The notes: generated by a model not told the origin, from the letters alone. Shown: positions 36,478 to 46,173, counted from the first letter of the stretch. The stretch: DNA of 64,000 nucleotides from Xanthomonas sp. SI (GCF_014236855.1 NZ_CP051261.1:1116001-1180000); one strand, 5' to 3'. Numbers and translations are program-made.

Positions 36478-39400
36478 ATGGCGGCGCGACTGGGCGTGTC
36501 CGGGCGGCTGGCGGCGGCGTTCCAGGCCAATCCGCTGACTCCGTTGCTGGCGCTGCTGGGCCTGCTGCTGGGCCTGGCCGCGGTGGCGATCACCCCGCGC
36601 GAGGAAGAGCCGCAGATCGACGTGACCATGGCCACCGTGTCGGTGGCCTTCGCCGGCGCCGATGCGCGCGAAGTGGAGCAGCTGCTGAGCACGCCGCTGG
36701 AGCAGAAGCTGGCCGAGATCGAAGGGGTCAAGCACGTGTACTCGGTCAGCCGCCCGGGGCAGGCGCTGCTGACCGTCGAGTTTCAGGTCGGGGTGCCGCG
36801 CCAGGCGGCGCTGGTGCGCCTGTACAACCAGGTCTATTCGAACCTGGATGCGTTGCCGCAGGGCATGGGCGTGGGCACGCCGCTGATCAAGCCCAAGGGC
36901 ATCGACGACGTGCCGGTGATGGCGGTGACCCTGTGGAGCGACGATCCGCAGCGCAGCGCGGTGGACCTGGGCGAGGTCGCGCACACGCTGGAAACCGAAC
37001 TCAAGCGCATCCCCGGCACACGCGACATCTACAGCATCGGCGCGCCGCAGCGGGTGCTGACGCTGACCCTGGATCCGGCGCGGCTGGCCGCCTATGGCCT
37101 GACCGTGTCCGACCTGAGCCAGTCGCTGCAGGCGGCCAATGCGGTGCGCCAGCTCGGCGAGCGCATCGGCGGTGGCCGTGCGGTACCGGTCGCCGCCGGT
37201 ACCTTCCTGGCCGATGCGGACACGGTGGCGGCGCTGGTGATCGGTGTGCACGACGGCCAGCCGCTGCATCTGCGCGACGTGGCGCAGGTGCGCGCCGGCG
37301 CCTACCTGCCCAGCAGCTATGTCTGGTACGGCGCGCCGGCGGCCCGCGGCGATCCGGCGCAGGGCCGCGCGCCGGCGGTGACCCTCGCCATCGCCAAGCA
37401 GCCCGGCAGCGATGCCGCCGCGATCACCCGCGCGGTCGCCGCGCGCCTGCAGCAGCTGCGCGGCGAAACGATCCCGCAGGGCGTGCACGCCGAGGTGACC
37501 CGCGACTACGGCGCCAGCGCCGACGCCAAGGCCGCCAAGCTGATCCACAAGCTGGTGTTCGCGACCGGCTCGGTGGTGCTGCTGGTGCTGTTCGCGCTGG
37601 GCTGGCGCGAGGCCGTCGTGGTCGGCAGCGCGGTGGTGCTGACCCTGGCGCTGACCCTGTTCGCGTCGTGGGCGATGGGCTTCACCCTCAACCGGGTCTC
37701 GCTGTTCGCGCTGATCTTCTCGATCGGCATCCTGGTCGACGACGCCATCGTGGTGGTGGAGAACATCCACCGGCACATGCGCGCCGGCAGCAAGACGTTG
37801 CGCGAGGCGATCCCGCCAGCGGTGGACGAGGTTGGCGGGCCGACCATCCTCGCCACCTTCACCGTGATCGCAGCGCTGATGCCGATGGCCTTCGTCAGCG
37901 GCTTGATGGGGCCGTACATGCGGCCGATCCCGATCAACGCCTCGGTCGGCATGCTGCTGTCGTTGGCGATCGCGCTGATCGTGACCCCGTGGCTGTCGCT
38001 GAAGCTGCTGGCGCGGCATGCGCCGGCGGTAGCCGATGCCGCTGCCGACAGAGCGACGGCGTCCGCATCGCCGCGCCTGCAGCGCTTCTTCTCGCGCTTG
38101 CTGCATCCCTTCCTCGCCCCTGATCGCGGCGCGCGGCGGCGCGGCTGGCTGTTCTCCGGCATCGCCGCGCTGCTGGTGCTGGCGGTGTCGCTGGTCGGGC
38201 TGCAATGGGTGGTGATGAAGATGCTGCCGTTCGACGACAAGTCCGAACTGCAGATCGTGGTCGATCTGCCCGAAGGCAGCACCCTGCAGGACACCGATGC
38301 GCTGCTGGTCGAACTGTCGGGCGTGCTCGACCGCACCGCGGACGTGCACGACTACCAGGGCTATGCCGGCACCTCGGCGCCGGTCAATTTCAACGGTCTG
38401 GTGCGCCAGTACTACCTGCGCAGCGGCAACAACGTCGGCGACCTGCAGGTGAACCTGGTCGACAAACACCTGCGCACGCGGCAGAGCCATGCCATCGCGC
38501 GCGCGTTGCGTCCCGAACTGGCGGCGATCGCACGCCGCCATGGCGCGGCGCTGAAGGTGGTGGAGGTGCCGCCGGGTCCGCCGGTGCTGGCGCCGTTGGT
38601 CGCCGAGGTGTACGGCCCGGATTACGCGCGCAGCCGCCAGCTGGCACTGGCGTTGCAGCAGCGCTTCCTGCGCACGCCGAACGTGGTCGATGTGGATACC
38701 AGCGTGGAAAGCGCCGCGACGCGCGAGGTGATCGTGGTCGATCGGGGGCGCGCGGCGCGGCTGGGCGTGAGCCAATCGGCGATCGCCGATGCGCTGGCGA
38801 CGTCGGTGCAGGGCGTGGATGCGACCTGGCTGCACGATGGCGCCTCCAAGTACCCGCAACCGGTGCGGCTGCGCCTGGCCGCGGCCGACCAGGCCGGCGT
38901 CGCGCGCATGTTGGCGCTGCATGTGCGCGGCGGCGACGGCCAACTGGTGGCGTTGTCGGAGCTGGTCGCAGTGCAACGCTTGCCCTGGGACGGTGCGATC
39001 TCGCACAAGGATCTGCGGCCGGTGGTGTACGTCACCGGCGACGAGGCCGGGCGCCTGGACAGTCCGCTCTACGGCATGTTCGACCTGGTCGGGCAACTGC
39101 GCCGACAGCGCGTCGGCGGGCAGGCGGTGGCGCAGTATTTCATCGCGCAACCGCTCGACAGCGGCGACTTCGCGGTCAAGTGGGATGGCGAGTGGCAGAT
39201 CACCTACGAGACCTTCCGCGACATGGGCATCGCCTACGCGGTCGGCCTGCTGCTGATCTATCTGCTGGTGGTGGCGCAGTTCCGCAGCTATCTGGTGCCG
39301 CTGGTGATCATGGCGCCGATCCCGTTGACGGTGATCGGAGTGCTGCCGGGGCACGCGCTGCTCGGCGCGCAGTTCACCGCCACCAGCATGATCGGCATGA

Positions 39401-39702
39401 TCGCGCTGGCCGGCATCATCGTGCGCAATTCGATCCTGCTGGTGGACTTCATCCGCCAGGCCTTGGCGCAGGGCCGCAGCGCCGAGCAGGCGGTGGTGGA
39501 GGCCTGCGCGGTGCGCGCGCCGCCGATCGTGCTGACCGGGCTGGCGGCGATGCTGGGTGCCTTCTTCATCCTCGACGATCCGATCTTCAACGGCCTGGCG
39601 GTGTCGCTGATCTTCGGCATCCTGGTCAGTACCGCGCTGACCCTGCTGGTGATCCCGCTGCTGTACTACCCGCTGGCGCGCCGCGCTGCCAAGCCGGCGT
39701 GA
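36478..39702 (+). CDS. RND-family efflux transporter
   Basis: This 1074-residue inner-membrane proton-driven exporter shows the 12-helix RND pattern. Helix 1 lies in NPLTPLLALLGLLLGLAAVAI, the conserved acidic pair in helix 4 is in FSIGILVDDAIVVVENIHRHM (about residue 420), and the C-terminal helices carry TVIGVLPGHALLGAQFTATSMIGMIALAGIIVRNSILLVDFI. The periplasmic porter domains look complete. It resembles the two-component AcrB/CusA-like pumps often found beside adaptor lipoproteins; substrate unknown. Head-to-head placement with a BigR-like operon suggests sulfur or oxidative stress control. Confidence 0.93.
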   Translation: MAARLGVSGRLAAAFQANPLTPLLALLGLLLGLAAVAITPREEEPQIDVTMATVSVAFAGADAREVEQLLSTPLEQKLAEIEGVKHVYSVSRPGQALLTVEFQVGVPRQAALVRLYNQVYSNLDALPQGMGVGTPLIKPKGIDDVPVMAVTLWSDDPQRSAVDLGEVAHTLETELKRIPGTRDIYSIGAPQRVLTLTLDPARLAAYGLTVSDLSQSLQAANAVRQLGERIGGGRAVPVAAGTFLADADTVAALVIGVHDGQPLHLRDVAQVRAGAYLPSSYVWYGAPAARGDPAQGRAPAVTLAIAKQPGSDAAAITRAVAARLQQLRGETIPQGVHAEVTRDYGASADAKAAKLIHKLVFATGSVVLLVLFALGWREAVVVGSAVVLTLALTLFASWAMGFTLNRVSLFALIFSIGILVDDAIVVVENIHRHMRAGSKTLREAIPPAVDEVGGPTILATFTVIAALMPMAFVSGLMGPYMRPIPINASVGMLLSLAIALIVTPWLSLKLLARHAPAVADAAADRATASASPRLQRFFSRLLHPFLAPDRGARRRGWLFSGIAALLVLAVSLVGLQWVVMKMLPFDDKSELQIVVDLPEGSTLQDTDALLVELSGVLDRTADVHDYQGYAGTSAPVNFNGLVRQYYLRSGNNVGDLQVNLVDKHLRTRQSHAIARALRPELAAIARRHGAALKVVEVPPGPPVLAPLVAEVYGPDYARSRQLALALQQRFLRTPNVVDVDTSVESAATREVIVVDRGRAARLGVSQSAIADALATSVQGVDATWLHDGASKYPQPVRLRLAAADQAGVARMLALHVRGGDGQLVALSELVAVQRLPWDGAISHKDLRPVVYVTGDEAGRLDSPLYGMFDLVGQLRRQRVGGQAVAQYFIAQPLDSGDFAVKWDGEWQITYETFRDMGIAYAVGLLLIYLLVVAQFRSYLVPLVIMAPIPLTVIGVLPGHALLGAQFTATSMIGMIALAGIIVRNSILLVDFIRQALAQGRSAEQAVVEACAVRAPPIVLTGLAAMLGAFFILDDPIFNGLAVSLIFGILVSTALTLLVIPLLYYPLARRAAKPA

Positions 39703-39786
39703 GCGGGATGCGCATGCGCGTCCACGCGGTCTTTGCAGTGCAGGCGTAGAGCCGGCGATTCCGTCATCGACGTCCTGGAGATCCGC

Positions 39787-39977
39787 ATGAGCATCGGCGA
39801 TCCGATCCGCGTCACCCTCAAACAGGAGACGGATTTCGCGTTCCGCATCCAGTTCGACGAAACCGATCTGGCCGTGGCTGGGCGACGAGACCGCGCCGCC
39901 TCGACCAGTTCGAACGGTTCTGCGTGGTCACACAGAGCGTGCGCCAGGGCATCGACGTGCAGGTCCTGGCTTGGCGG
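39787..39977 (+). pseudogene. Remnant of an OsmC-family gene
   Basis: The ATG at 39787 begins MSIGDPIRVTLKQETDFAFRIQFDETDLA, an OsmC-like N-terminus. A +1 shift then reads WLGDETAP, and a third frame at about 39901-39976 reads QFERFCVVTQSVRQGIDVQVLAW, the conserved OsmC C-terminal motif with its Cys. The ~80 middle residues of a normal ~140-residue protein are missing. It is a deleted, frameshifted relic of a peroxide-detoxifying OsmC/Ohr-type protein. Confidence 0.7.
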
Positions 39978-40291
39978 TCTTGCTATCGTTCAATCGACAC
40001 CATCCGGACGACGCACGCAGACTGCGGCTTCGTTGCAGTAGTTAAGAAAAACGTCAGGGGCATGAAGCGCTCCTGTTAGTCGGACACGAGCTACAGCGGA
40101 ATGCGAAGAGGCTCCGTCCGATCGCCGGACGCATGACGAGTGTCGGAAGCGATCCCAGAATCGGTCGAAACTCTACTGTTTTCACGACTTTCTAACGAAA
40201 GCCGGCGTAGCCGTCGATTGGCGTGGCTGGCATGGGATAGCAATTGCCGATCACGCTGCTAAGGATCATTCAACCAACAACGGAGATTGTT
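39978..40291. other. Intergenic region upstream of the V8-like protease
   Basis: About 310 bases, less GC-rich than average, hold no gene. The last part supplies ACGGAG as ribosome site for the protease. A promoter should lie in the AT-richer 40165-40270 part, but no convincing -35/-10 pair was identified. Confidence 0.4.
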
Positions 40292-41287
40292 ATGAAAAAT
40301 CTAGCCGTTCTGAGTTTGGTGTTGCTGGTTTCGGCCCCCGCGGTGAACACTGCGGTAGCAAAGGAAGCCACATTCGAGAAGTTGAACAAGAAAGCCAGCT
40401 TCATACATGGCGACAATCTGGTGACAAACGTTCTACCGGAAAGGGGGGCGTCGGCTGACGACCGTCTGCAGTCACCTCAGCAGAAGGCCGCCGGGCTGAG
40501 TGCTGTCATGGTCACCCGCAATGGCGACTTGTACGAATCCAGGATGGATCCGGAAGATGTCGCCATTTTCGAGCAGGCCATCATGGACTTGCAGATGCTT
40601 GGCCGCACGTCCACGACGTTCAGCACGCCTCCGAGGCTTCCAGATTTCTACGGAAGCAGTCGCGTCAATCCCAATGTCGTTATCGGCACCGACGACCGGG
40701 TGCAAGTGTCGAATACCGTGGCGTCTCCGTACTGGCATATCGGTCGTATCGGAATCGGTTGTACCGGTACGCTGATTACGCCGAAACATGTCCTCACCGC
40801 GGGGCACTGTGTATCCAACGGAGCGGGTACTTTTTATTCCAGCCTGGATTTCACCACGGCGCAGAACGGTAGCTATCAGCCTTGGGGGACGACCACATGG
40901 TCGAGGGCCATCACCACGTCGGCATGGCACAACAGCGCGGACAGCAACTACGATTATGCGCTGATCGTGCTGAGCACGGCTCCGCATGGCGGTAACTCCG
41001 GCTGGGGCGTGTATTCGGGAGGTACGCATACCATCACCGGTTATCCGGGTGACAAACCTCTGGGTACGATGTGGACGCATTCCGGGTCGGTATCGACCAG
41101 TGGTTCTTACAGGCTTTGCTATACCATCGATACCTCCGGCGGGAACAGCGGAAGCGGGATTGCAAGCGACGGTGGGGTCAATGTCCGCGGGATCCATACT
41201 ACGGGATCGTCCAGTCAGAACTGTGGAACGAGGCTGACCAGCACCGTCTACAATACGCTTCAAAACTGGATCGCTACGTACCCGTGA
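40292..41287 (+). CDS. Exported V8/trypsin-like serine protease
   Basis: This 331-residue exported protease of the chymotrypsin fold is closest in look to V8-like glutamyl endopeptidases. After a signal peptide (MKNLAVLSLVLLVSAPAVNTAVA) comes a ~100-residue propeptide, then the catalytic domain with TAGHC (His), NYDYALIVL (Asp) and DTSGGNSGSGI (Ser). The ATG at 40292 has GGAG upstream; an earlier in-frame ATG gives a non-signal N-terminus. Base composition is clearly lower in GC than the flanks, suggesting acquisition. A perfect terminator follows. It is probably secreted. Confidence 0.9.
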   Translation: MKNLAVLSLVLLVSAPAVNTAVAKEATFEKLNKKASFIHGDNLVTNVLPERGASADDRLQSPQQKAAGLSAVMVTRNGDLYESRMDPEDVAIFEQAIMDLQMLGRTSTTFSTPPRLPDFYGSSRVNPNVVIGTDDRVQVSNTVASPYWHIGRIGIGCTGTLITPKHVLTAGHCVSNGAGTFYSSLDFTTAQNGSYQPWGTTTWSRAITTSAWHNSADSNYDYALIVLSTAPHGGNSGWGVYSGGTHTITGYPGDKPLGTMWTHSGSVSTSGSYRLCYTIDTSGGNSGSGIASDGGVNVRGIHTTGSSSQNCGTRLTSTVYNTLQNWIATYP

Positions 41288-41319
41288 CTGCTCATTGACG
41301 CTGACTTGAAATAACACGG

Positions 41320-41354
41320 ACGTGGTGCGCCGCATGGCCGGCGCACCACGTTTT
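41320..41354 (+). terminator. Intrinsic terminator after the protease
   Basis: CGTGGTGCGCCG and CGGCGCACCACG form a perfect 12-bp stem with loop CATGGC, extended by an A-T pair and followed by TTTT. Confidence 0.85.
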
Positions 41355-41388
41355 CGCGGCGTATCGGCCAAGGCGCGAGGAGGCAAAT

Positions 41389-41667
41389 ATGAAAACGGTT
41401 TTTATTGCAGCGCTGATGCTGTTGGCAGGCTGCGGCCTCGACCGCACGCAGCCGGCCAAGAATCAAGAGCCGTTGGAGCGCGCGCTGATCATCGGCAGTG
41501 CAGAATCTCCGGACCCAGTGCTGGTCAAGGTCATGGAGTTGGAAAAAAGCGGTGTAGTGGAAGATGTCGTTGTGCACGAATCCTTTCCCGTGCAGATCCG
41601 CTTGCGCGCACCACAGAAAGTAATCGACGAGCTCAATGGAATCCCTCGGTCCGGCAAGTTGCGTTAG
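41389..41667 (+). CDS. Small lipoprotein of unknown function
   Basis: This 92-residue protein has a lipoprotein signal (MKTVFIAALMLLAGC, Cys15) and a compact 75-residue mature part (LIIGSAESPDPVLVKVMELEKSGVVEDVVVHESFPVQIRLRAP). GAGG lies upstream of the ATG. Composition resembles the preceding protease rather than the high-GC flanks, and a terminator separates the two. The mature part alternates strands and helices, like a small inhibitor or chaperone domain, and it could be the cognate partner of the protease. That is inference. Confidence 0.7.
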   Translation: MKTVFIAALMLLAGCGLDRTQPAKNQEPLERALIIGSAESPDPVLVKVMELEKSGVVEDVVVHESFPVQIRLRAPQKVIDELNGIPRSGKLR

Positions 41668-41819
41668 CGGTAGCCGACTTTACCGGGGATGCTTACTCGA
41701 CTCATCCGCATTTCGGGGGACTGGCATGGCAGTAGGCGACGCGCTAGAGATGAATTGGCTGGCGTCTTGCTCTCGTTCGGTTGACGTCGTCGGAACGACG
41801 AACCCAGGCCGCAGCCGCC

Positions 41820-42055
41820 ATGCCCACCACCCGCATCGCCGGCCGCATCCATGCACCGCGCGCTGCGCCGTCCATCGCGCATTGATCGATTCCGACGCTG
41901 TCGCGACGTGGACGGTTCCCGGCGGCGTGACCAGCGAGGTCCATGTCTTCGAAGCGCGCGAGCAGGGGCGGTGCCGCATCTCGCTCACCTATACGGTCAA
42001 GGACGCGCACGGCACTGTGCTGCTGGGCGACAAGAGCATCGAGGCCGGCGCGTGA
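41820..42055 (+). pseudogene. Remnant of an SRPBCC (AHSA1-like) gene
   Basis: The ATG at 41820 reads MPTTRIAGRIHAPRAA, the usual start of an AHSA1/SRPBCC protein. After a shift near 41870 another frame continues ALIDSDAVATWTVPGGVTSEVHVFEAREQGRCRISLTYT and ends VKDAHGTVLLGDKSIEAGA with a stop at 42055. About half of a normal ~150-residue protein is missing in the middle or end. The stop overlaps the GTG start of trxC as GTGA. The 3' part may be fused sequence of other origin. Confidence 0.6.
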
Positions 42056-42489
42056 GCGATCCGCTGCACATCGCCTGCCCGCACTGCCAGGCGCTGAACC
42101 GGGTGCCGGCCGAGCGCCTGGCGGCGGCGCCGCAATGCGGGCGTTGCCATCGTGCGCTGTTCGTCGGCACGCCGGTCGCGTTGAGCGCGGACACCTTCGC
42201 CGCACATGCCGAGCGCAGCGACATTCCGCTGCTGGTGGATTTCTGGGCGCCGTGGTGCGGTCCGTGCCGGACCATGGCGCCGCAGTTCGAGGCCGCCGCC
42301 GCGCAACTGGAGCCGCGCATACGCCTGGGCAAGCTGGACACCGAGGCGCAGCCGGCGCTGGCGACGCGCTTCGGCATCCGCAGCATTCCGACCCTGGCCT
42401 TGCTGCGGCATGGCCGCGAGCTGGCGCGGCACAGCGGTGCGATCGGTGTGGCCGACATCGTGCGCTGGGCGCGAGCGAACGCGGGTTAG
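42052..42489 (+). CDS. trxC: Thioredoxin 2 (zinc-containing)
   Basis: This 145-residue thioredoxin has an N-terminal zinc finger (Cys9/Cys12 and Cys29/Cys32 in ACPHC and CGRC) and the active site WCGPC (68-72) with the cis-Pro loop RSIPT. TrxC reduces protein disulfides and is often induced under oxidative stress. The start is GTG at 42052; the frame stays open upstream but without similarity. It overlaps the end of a decayed SRPBCC gene, so it may now lack its original promoter or coupling. Confidence 0.92.
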   Translation: MSDPLHIACPHCQALNRVPAERLAAAPQCGRCHRALFVGTPVALSADTFAAHAERSDIPLLVDFWAPWCGPCRTMAPQFEAAAAQLEPRIRLGKLDTEAQPALATRFGIRSIPTLALLRHGRELARHSGAIGVADIVRWARANAG

Positions 42490-42525
42490 GCGTCCCCCTG
42501 TCAGGCGCCGAATTCCTATTGCGTT

Positions 42526-42613
42526 CCTGTAGGAGCGGCTTCAGCCGCGACAGGATCTATCGGTAAGACCTGTCGCGGCTGATGGCCCGAGGCCACCCGG
42601 AGCCGCTCCTACA
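42526..42613. repeat. REP-like palindrome with an 18-base insertion
   Basis: The left arm (42526-42554) matches the copy at 14936. The right arm is split exactly in its middle by TGGCCCGAGGCCACCCGG (42583-42600); removing it restores a perfect arm. It lies between the convergent trxC and nuclease genes. Confidence 0.85.
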
Positions 42614-42640
42614 AAAAGCAGATGGAGCAGATGCCGTGCG

Positions 42641-43453
42641 CTACTTCCCCAGCGCCGCGTTCAGCGTCGCCGCCAGATCCACGCCGGCCTGGCGCAGCTG
42701 CGCTTCGGCGACCGGGCGCCAGGTCGCCACGTAGTCCGCCGGCAGCTTGGCGCCGGGCGGGTAGAAGCCCGGGCGCAGCATGATCTTGCACGAGGCTTCG
42801 GCCCAGGCCGCGGCTGGCGGCGGCAGCGCGCTGCCGGCAGGCGAGGGTGCCGGCAGCGGTTGCGCCTGCAGTTGCGCCAGGTAGTGCGCCTCGTCCAGGC
42901 CGCGGCTGCGCAGCAGGCCGCTGTCCCACAGCGAATGCAGGTTGCTGCCCTTGCCCTCGAACTGGATCTGGAACGTGTTGGCGCCCTTGTCGTGGGCGTA
43001 GCCGGCGTGCAGCGGCTGCTGGATGTCGCCGGCGAAGTGCACCACGAACTTCAGCGCCTGGGTGCGCGCCGCCTGCGGTTGGCTGCGGTCGGCGAGGATC
43101 GCGGCCTGGCGGCGCAGCGCCTCGACCACGCAGTTGCCGTCGGGACAATCGCGGGTTTCCTCGTAGTGGCACTGCTCTTCGCCGAGGTTGACGTAGTGCC
43201 AGGGGCCGGTGCGTTTGCCCATGTCAGGGTCGCTTTCGCGCAATTGGTCGGCCCAGTTGGCGACGCCGGCCAGGGTCGGCTCGGGCTCGCCCTGCAGCAA
43301 CTGCTGCACCTGCGCACGGGCCTGCGGAGTGAGTCGGGCATCGGCGAGATCGGCGACCAGGCGATGGCCCAGCGGACCCCAGGCGAAGGCGGCAGACGGC
43401 GCGGCGGCCAGTGCCGTGGCGAGCGCGGCGGACACGAAGAGAGAGGATTTCAT
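42641..43453 (-). CDS. S1/P1-family nuclease, exported
   Basis: This 270-residue exported zinc nuclease has a signal peptide ending ...AAFA, and the mature protein starts with Trp (WGPLGHRLVADLADARL), whose N-terminal amine and His are zinc ligands in this family. Other ligand motifs are WADQLRES, GPWHYVNL, VVHFAGDIQQPLHAG and NLHSLWDSGLL. It cuts single-stranded DNA/RNA and can release 3'-phosphates; in plant pathogens it may scavenge phosphate. It appears monocistronic. Confidence 0.93.
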   Translation of the reverse strand: MKSSLFVSAALATALAAAPSAAFAWGPLGHRLVADLADARLTPQARAQVQQLLQGEPEPTLAGVANWADQLRESDPDMGKRTGPWHYVNLGEEQCHYEETRDCPDGNCVVEALRRQAAILADRSQPQAARTQALKFVVHFAGDIQQPLHAGYAHDKGANTFQIQFEGKGSNLHSLWDSGLLRSRGLDEAHYLAQLQAQPLPAPSPAGSALPPPAAAWAEASCKIMLRPGFYPPGAKLPADYVATWRPVAEAQLRQAGVDLAATLNAALGK

Positions 43454-43558
43454 CCGAGAATTCTAGCCGGCGCCGATGACGTTGCCATGGCCGCGTCGTC
43501 GCGCCGTTGCGCAACCGCTAAGCCTCGCCCTTGCGGACGCGGCTGCGGGCCCTGCGAA

Positions 43559-44179
43559 TCAGAAATACAGCAGGTAGGCCAGGCCGTAGGTGATGGGGTC
43601 GAGCTTGGCCTTGCCGAGCGTGCCGCTGTCCACTTCCACATCGCTGCGCATGCTGGTCCAGCGCGCGTCCACGCGCAGCGCGCTGCGCTCGCCGATGGCG
43701 AAGTCCACGCCGGCATGCACGGCCGGGCCGACGCTGTCCTTGAACTTGACGTCGTCGCGGGAGAACGCGCCCTTGCCGTCGGCGCCCAGGAAGGTGGTGT
43801 AGTTGAGGCCCACGCCGACGAACGGGGAAATGTCGCCGTTGCCGTTGAAGTGGTACTGCAGCGAGACTGTCGGCGACAGCGCCCAGGCGCTGCCGATATC
43901 GCCGCCCTGTTCCAGGCCGATCTTCTGCTGTCCGACCAGGGTCTGGATCTCCACGCCGAGGTTGCCGCGGAAGAAGTATTCGTAGCTGAACGAGAGCGCC
44001 GGCGTGGTGTCGGCGCTGAAACGCTGGTCGGTGCCGTCCAGCGTGCCGTTCGAAGAGCCGGGCACCATGCCGTGGATGCCGTAGCTGGTGGTGTAGTGGC
44101 CGGCCGACTGCGCCGCGGCGGGCAGGGCGATGGCGGCAAGGGCGGCGACGGCAAGACGGCGGAACAGGCGTGGCTTCAT
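43559..44179 (-). CDS. OmpW-family outer-membrane protein 1
   Basis: This 206-residue small beta-barrel has a signal peptide (ending ALPAAAQS) and the OmpW pattern SFSYEYFFRGNLGVEIQTLVG, PTVSLQYHFNGNGDISPFVGVGLNYTTF and a C-terminal DPITYGLAYLLYF with a final Phe. OmpW forms an 8-stranded channel for small hydrophobic molecules. The ATG at 44179 follows the signal-peptide logic; a longer frame upstream is unlikely. It lies downstream of a paralog with a 117-base gap. Confidence 0.92.
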   Translation of the reverse strand: MKPRLFRRLAVAALAAIALPAAAQSAGHYTTSYGIHGMVPGSSNGTLDGTDQRFSADTTPALSFSYEYFFRGNLGVEIQTLVGQQKIGLEQGGDIGSAWALSPTVSLQYHFNGNGDISPFVGVGLNYTTFLGADGKGAFSRDDVKFKDSVGPAVHAGVDFAIGERSALRVDARWTSMRSDVEVDSGTLGKAKLDPITYGLAYLLYF

Positions 44180-44296
44180 TGGGGACCCCGGTGGACGGCG
44201 AATGGGCGGATGCGAATCCCAGTGTCGGCCCGGCGGCGACCGATCCACATCCTTGTGGAGCGTAGTCTGCCAGAGAAGCGCGGCGCCCGCGCAGCC

Positions 44297-44926
44297 TCAG
44301 AACTTCATCACGTAGGCTAGGCCGTACACCAGCGGATCGATGTTCGCGGTGCCCATGCTGGCGCCGTCGACCTTGACCTTGCTGTCGATGTCGGCCCAGC
44401 GCAGGTCCACCCGCAGCGCCGACTTGTCGGTGAGCGCGACGTCCACGCCGACATGCGCGGCCAGGCCCCAGGAATCTTCCAGCTTGAGCTTGGTGCCGGC
44501 CAGCGCGCCGGTGCTGTCTTCGCTGAAGAAGGTGGTGTAGTTGATGCCGGCGCCGACGAACGGGGAGACCTTGCCGGCGCTGTTGAAGTGGTACTGCAGC
44601 GAGACCACCGGCGGCAGCTGCTTGGTGCTGCCGACCTTGCCGACGCCCTTGACCGCGATGTCGTGCTTGAACGGCAGCGCGGCCAGCACTTCGATGCCCA
44701 GGTCCTGGTGCACGAAGTATTCGAAGGTGACGGTCGGCTTGATGTCGCTGCCGATGCTCAGCGGCAGGGTGCCGCCGGCCAGCTTGCCGTTGTCGGACTT
44801 CGGGTTGACCTGGTGGGCGCCGATGCCCACGGTCCAGTCGCCCTGCGACTGCGCCAGCGCCGGCAGGGCGCACAGCGACAGGGCGACGGCCAGGCCGGAC
44901 AGCAGAAGGGGGGAGGTCTTGCGCAT
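44297..44926 (-). CDS. OmpW-family outer-membrane protein 2
   Basis: This 209-residue paralog of the neighbouring OmpW has a signal peptide (LLLSGLAVALSLCALPALAQ), the motifs TVTFEYFVHQDLGIEVLAALPF and PPVVSLQYHFNSAGKVSPFVGAGINYTTFF and the end DPLVYGLAYVMKF. The two genes arose by tandem duplication. A perfect FNR-type box lies about 60 bases upstream of this one only, suggesting oxygen control as known for ompW in enterobacteria. Confidence 0.93.
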   Translation of the reverse strand: MRKTSPLLLSGLAVALSLCALPALAQSQGDWTVGIGAHQVNPKSDNGKLAGGTLPLSIGSDIKPTVTFEYFVHQDLGIEVLAALPFKHDIAVKGVGKVGSTKQLPPVVSLQYHFNSAGKVSPFVGAGINYTTFFSEDSTGALAGTKLKLEDSWGLAAHVGVDVALTDKSALRVDLRWADIDSKVKVDGASMGTANIDPLVYGLAYVMKF

Positions 44927-44982
44927 GATGGGTGTCTCGTTTGGGTGTGGGCGCAGTGTCCCGCCGGCGTCACCGCGCCGCC

Positions 44983-44996
44983 TTGATCCTGATCAA
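44983..44996. promoter_or_regulatory. Perfect FNR/CRP-family box
   Basis: TTGATCCTGATCAA (TTGAT-N4-ATCAA) matches the FNR consensus exactly. It lies between the divergent ompW2 (minus, ATG at 44926) and gap (plus, ATG at 45087). Confidence 0.75.
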
Positions 44997-45029
44997 AAGC
45001 GCGTGCCCGGCGCGATGCGGCCGGCCTGA

Positions 45030-46088
<1,059 letters not shown>

Positions 46089-46103
46089 ACCGCGCCGCGC
46101 CGC

Positions 46104-46139
46104 CCACAAAAAAAGCGCCCTCGGGCGCTTTTTTTGTGG
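46104..46139. terminator. Bidirectional terminator between gap and the next minus-strand gene
   Basis: AAAAAAAGCGCCC and GGGCGCTTTTTTT pair around TC; the A-run and T-run serve both directions. Confidence 0.9.
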
Positions 46140-46173
46140 CTGTCGCTGCCGGCGCCGCGCGCCGGCCACCCGC

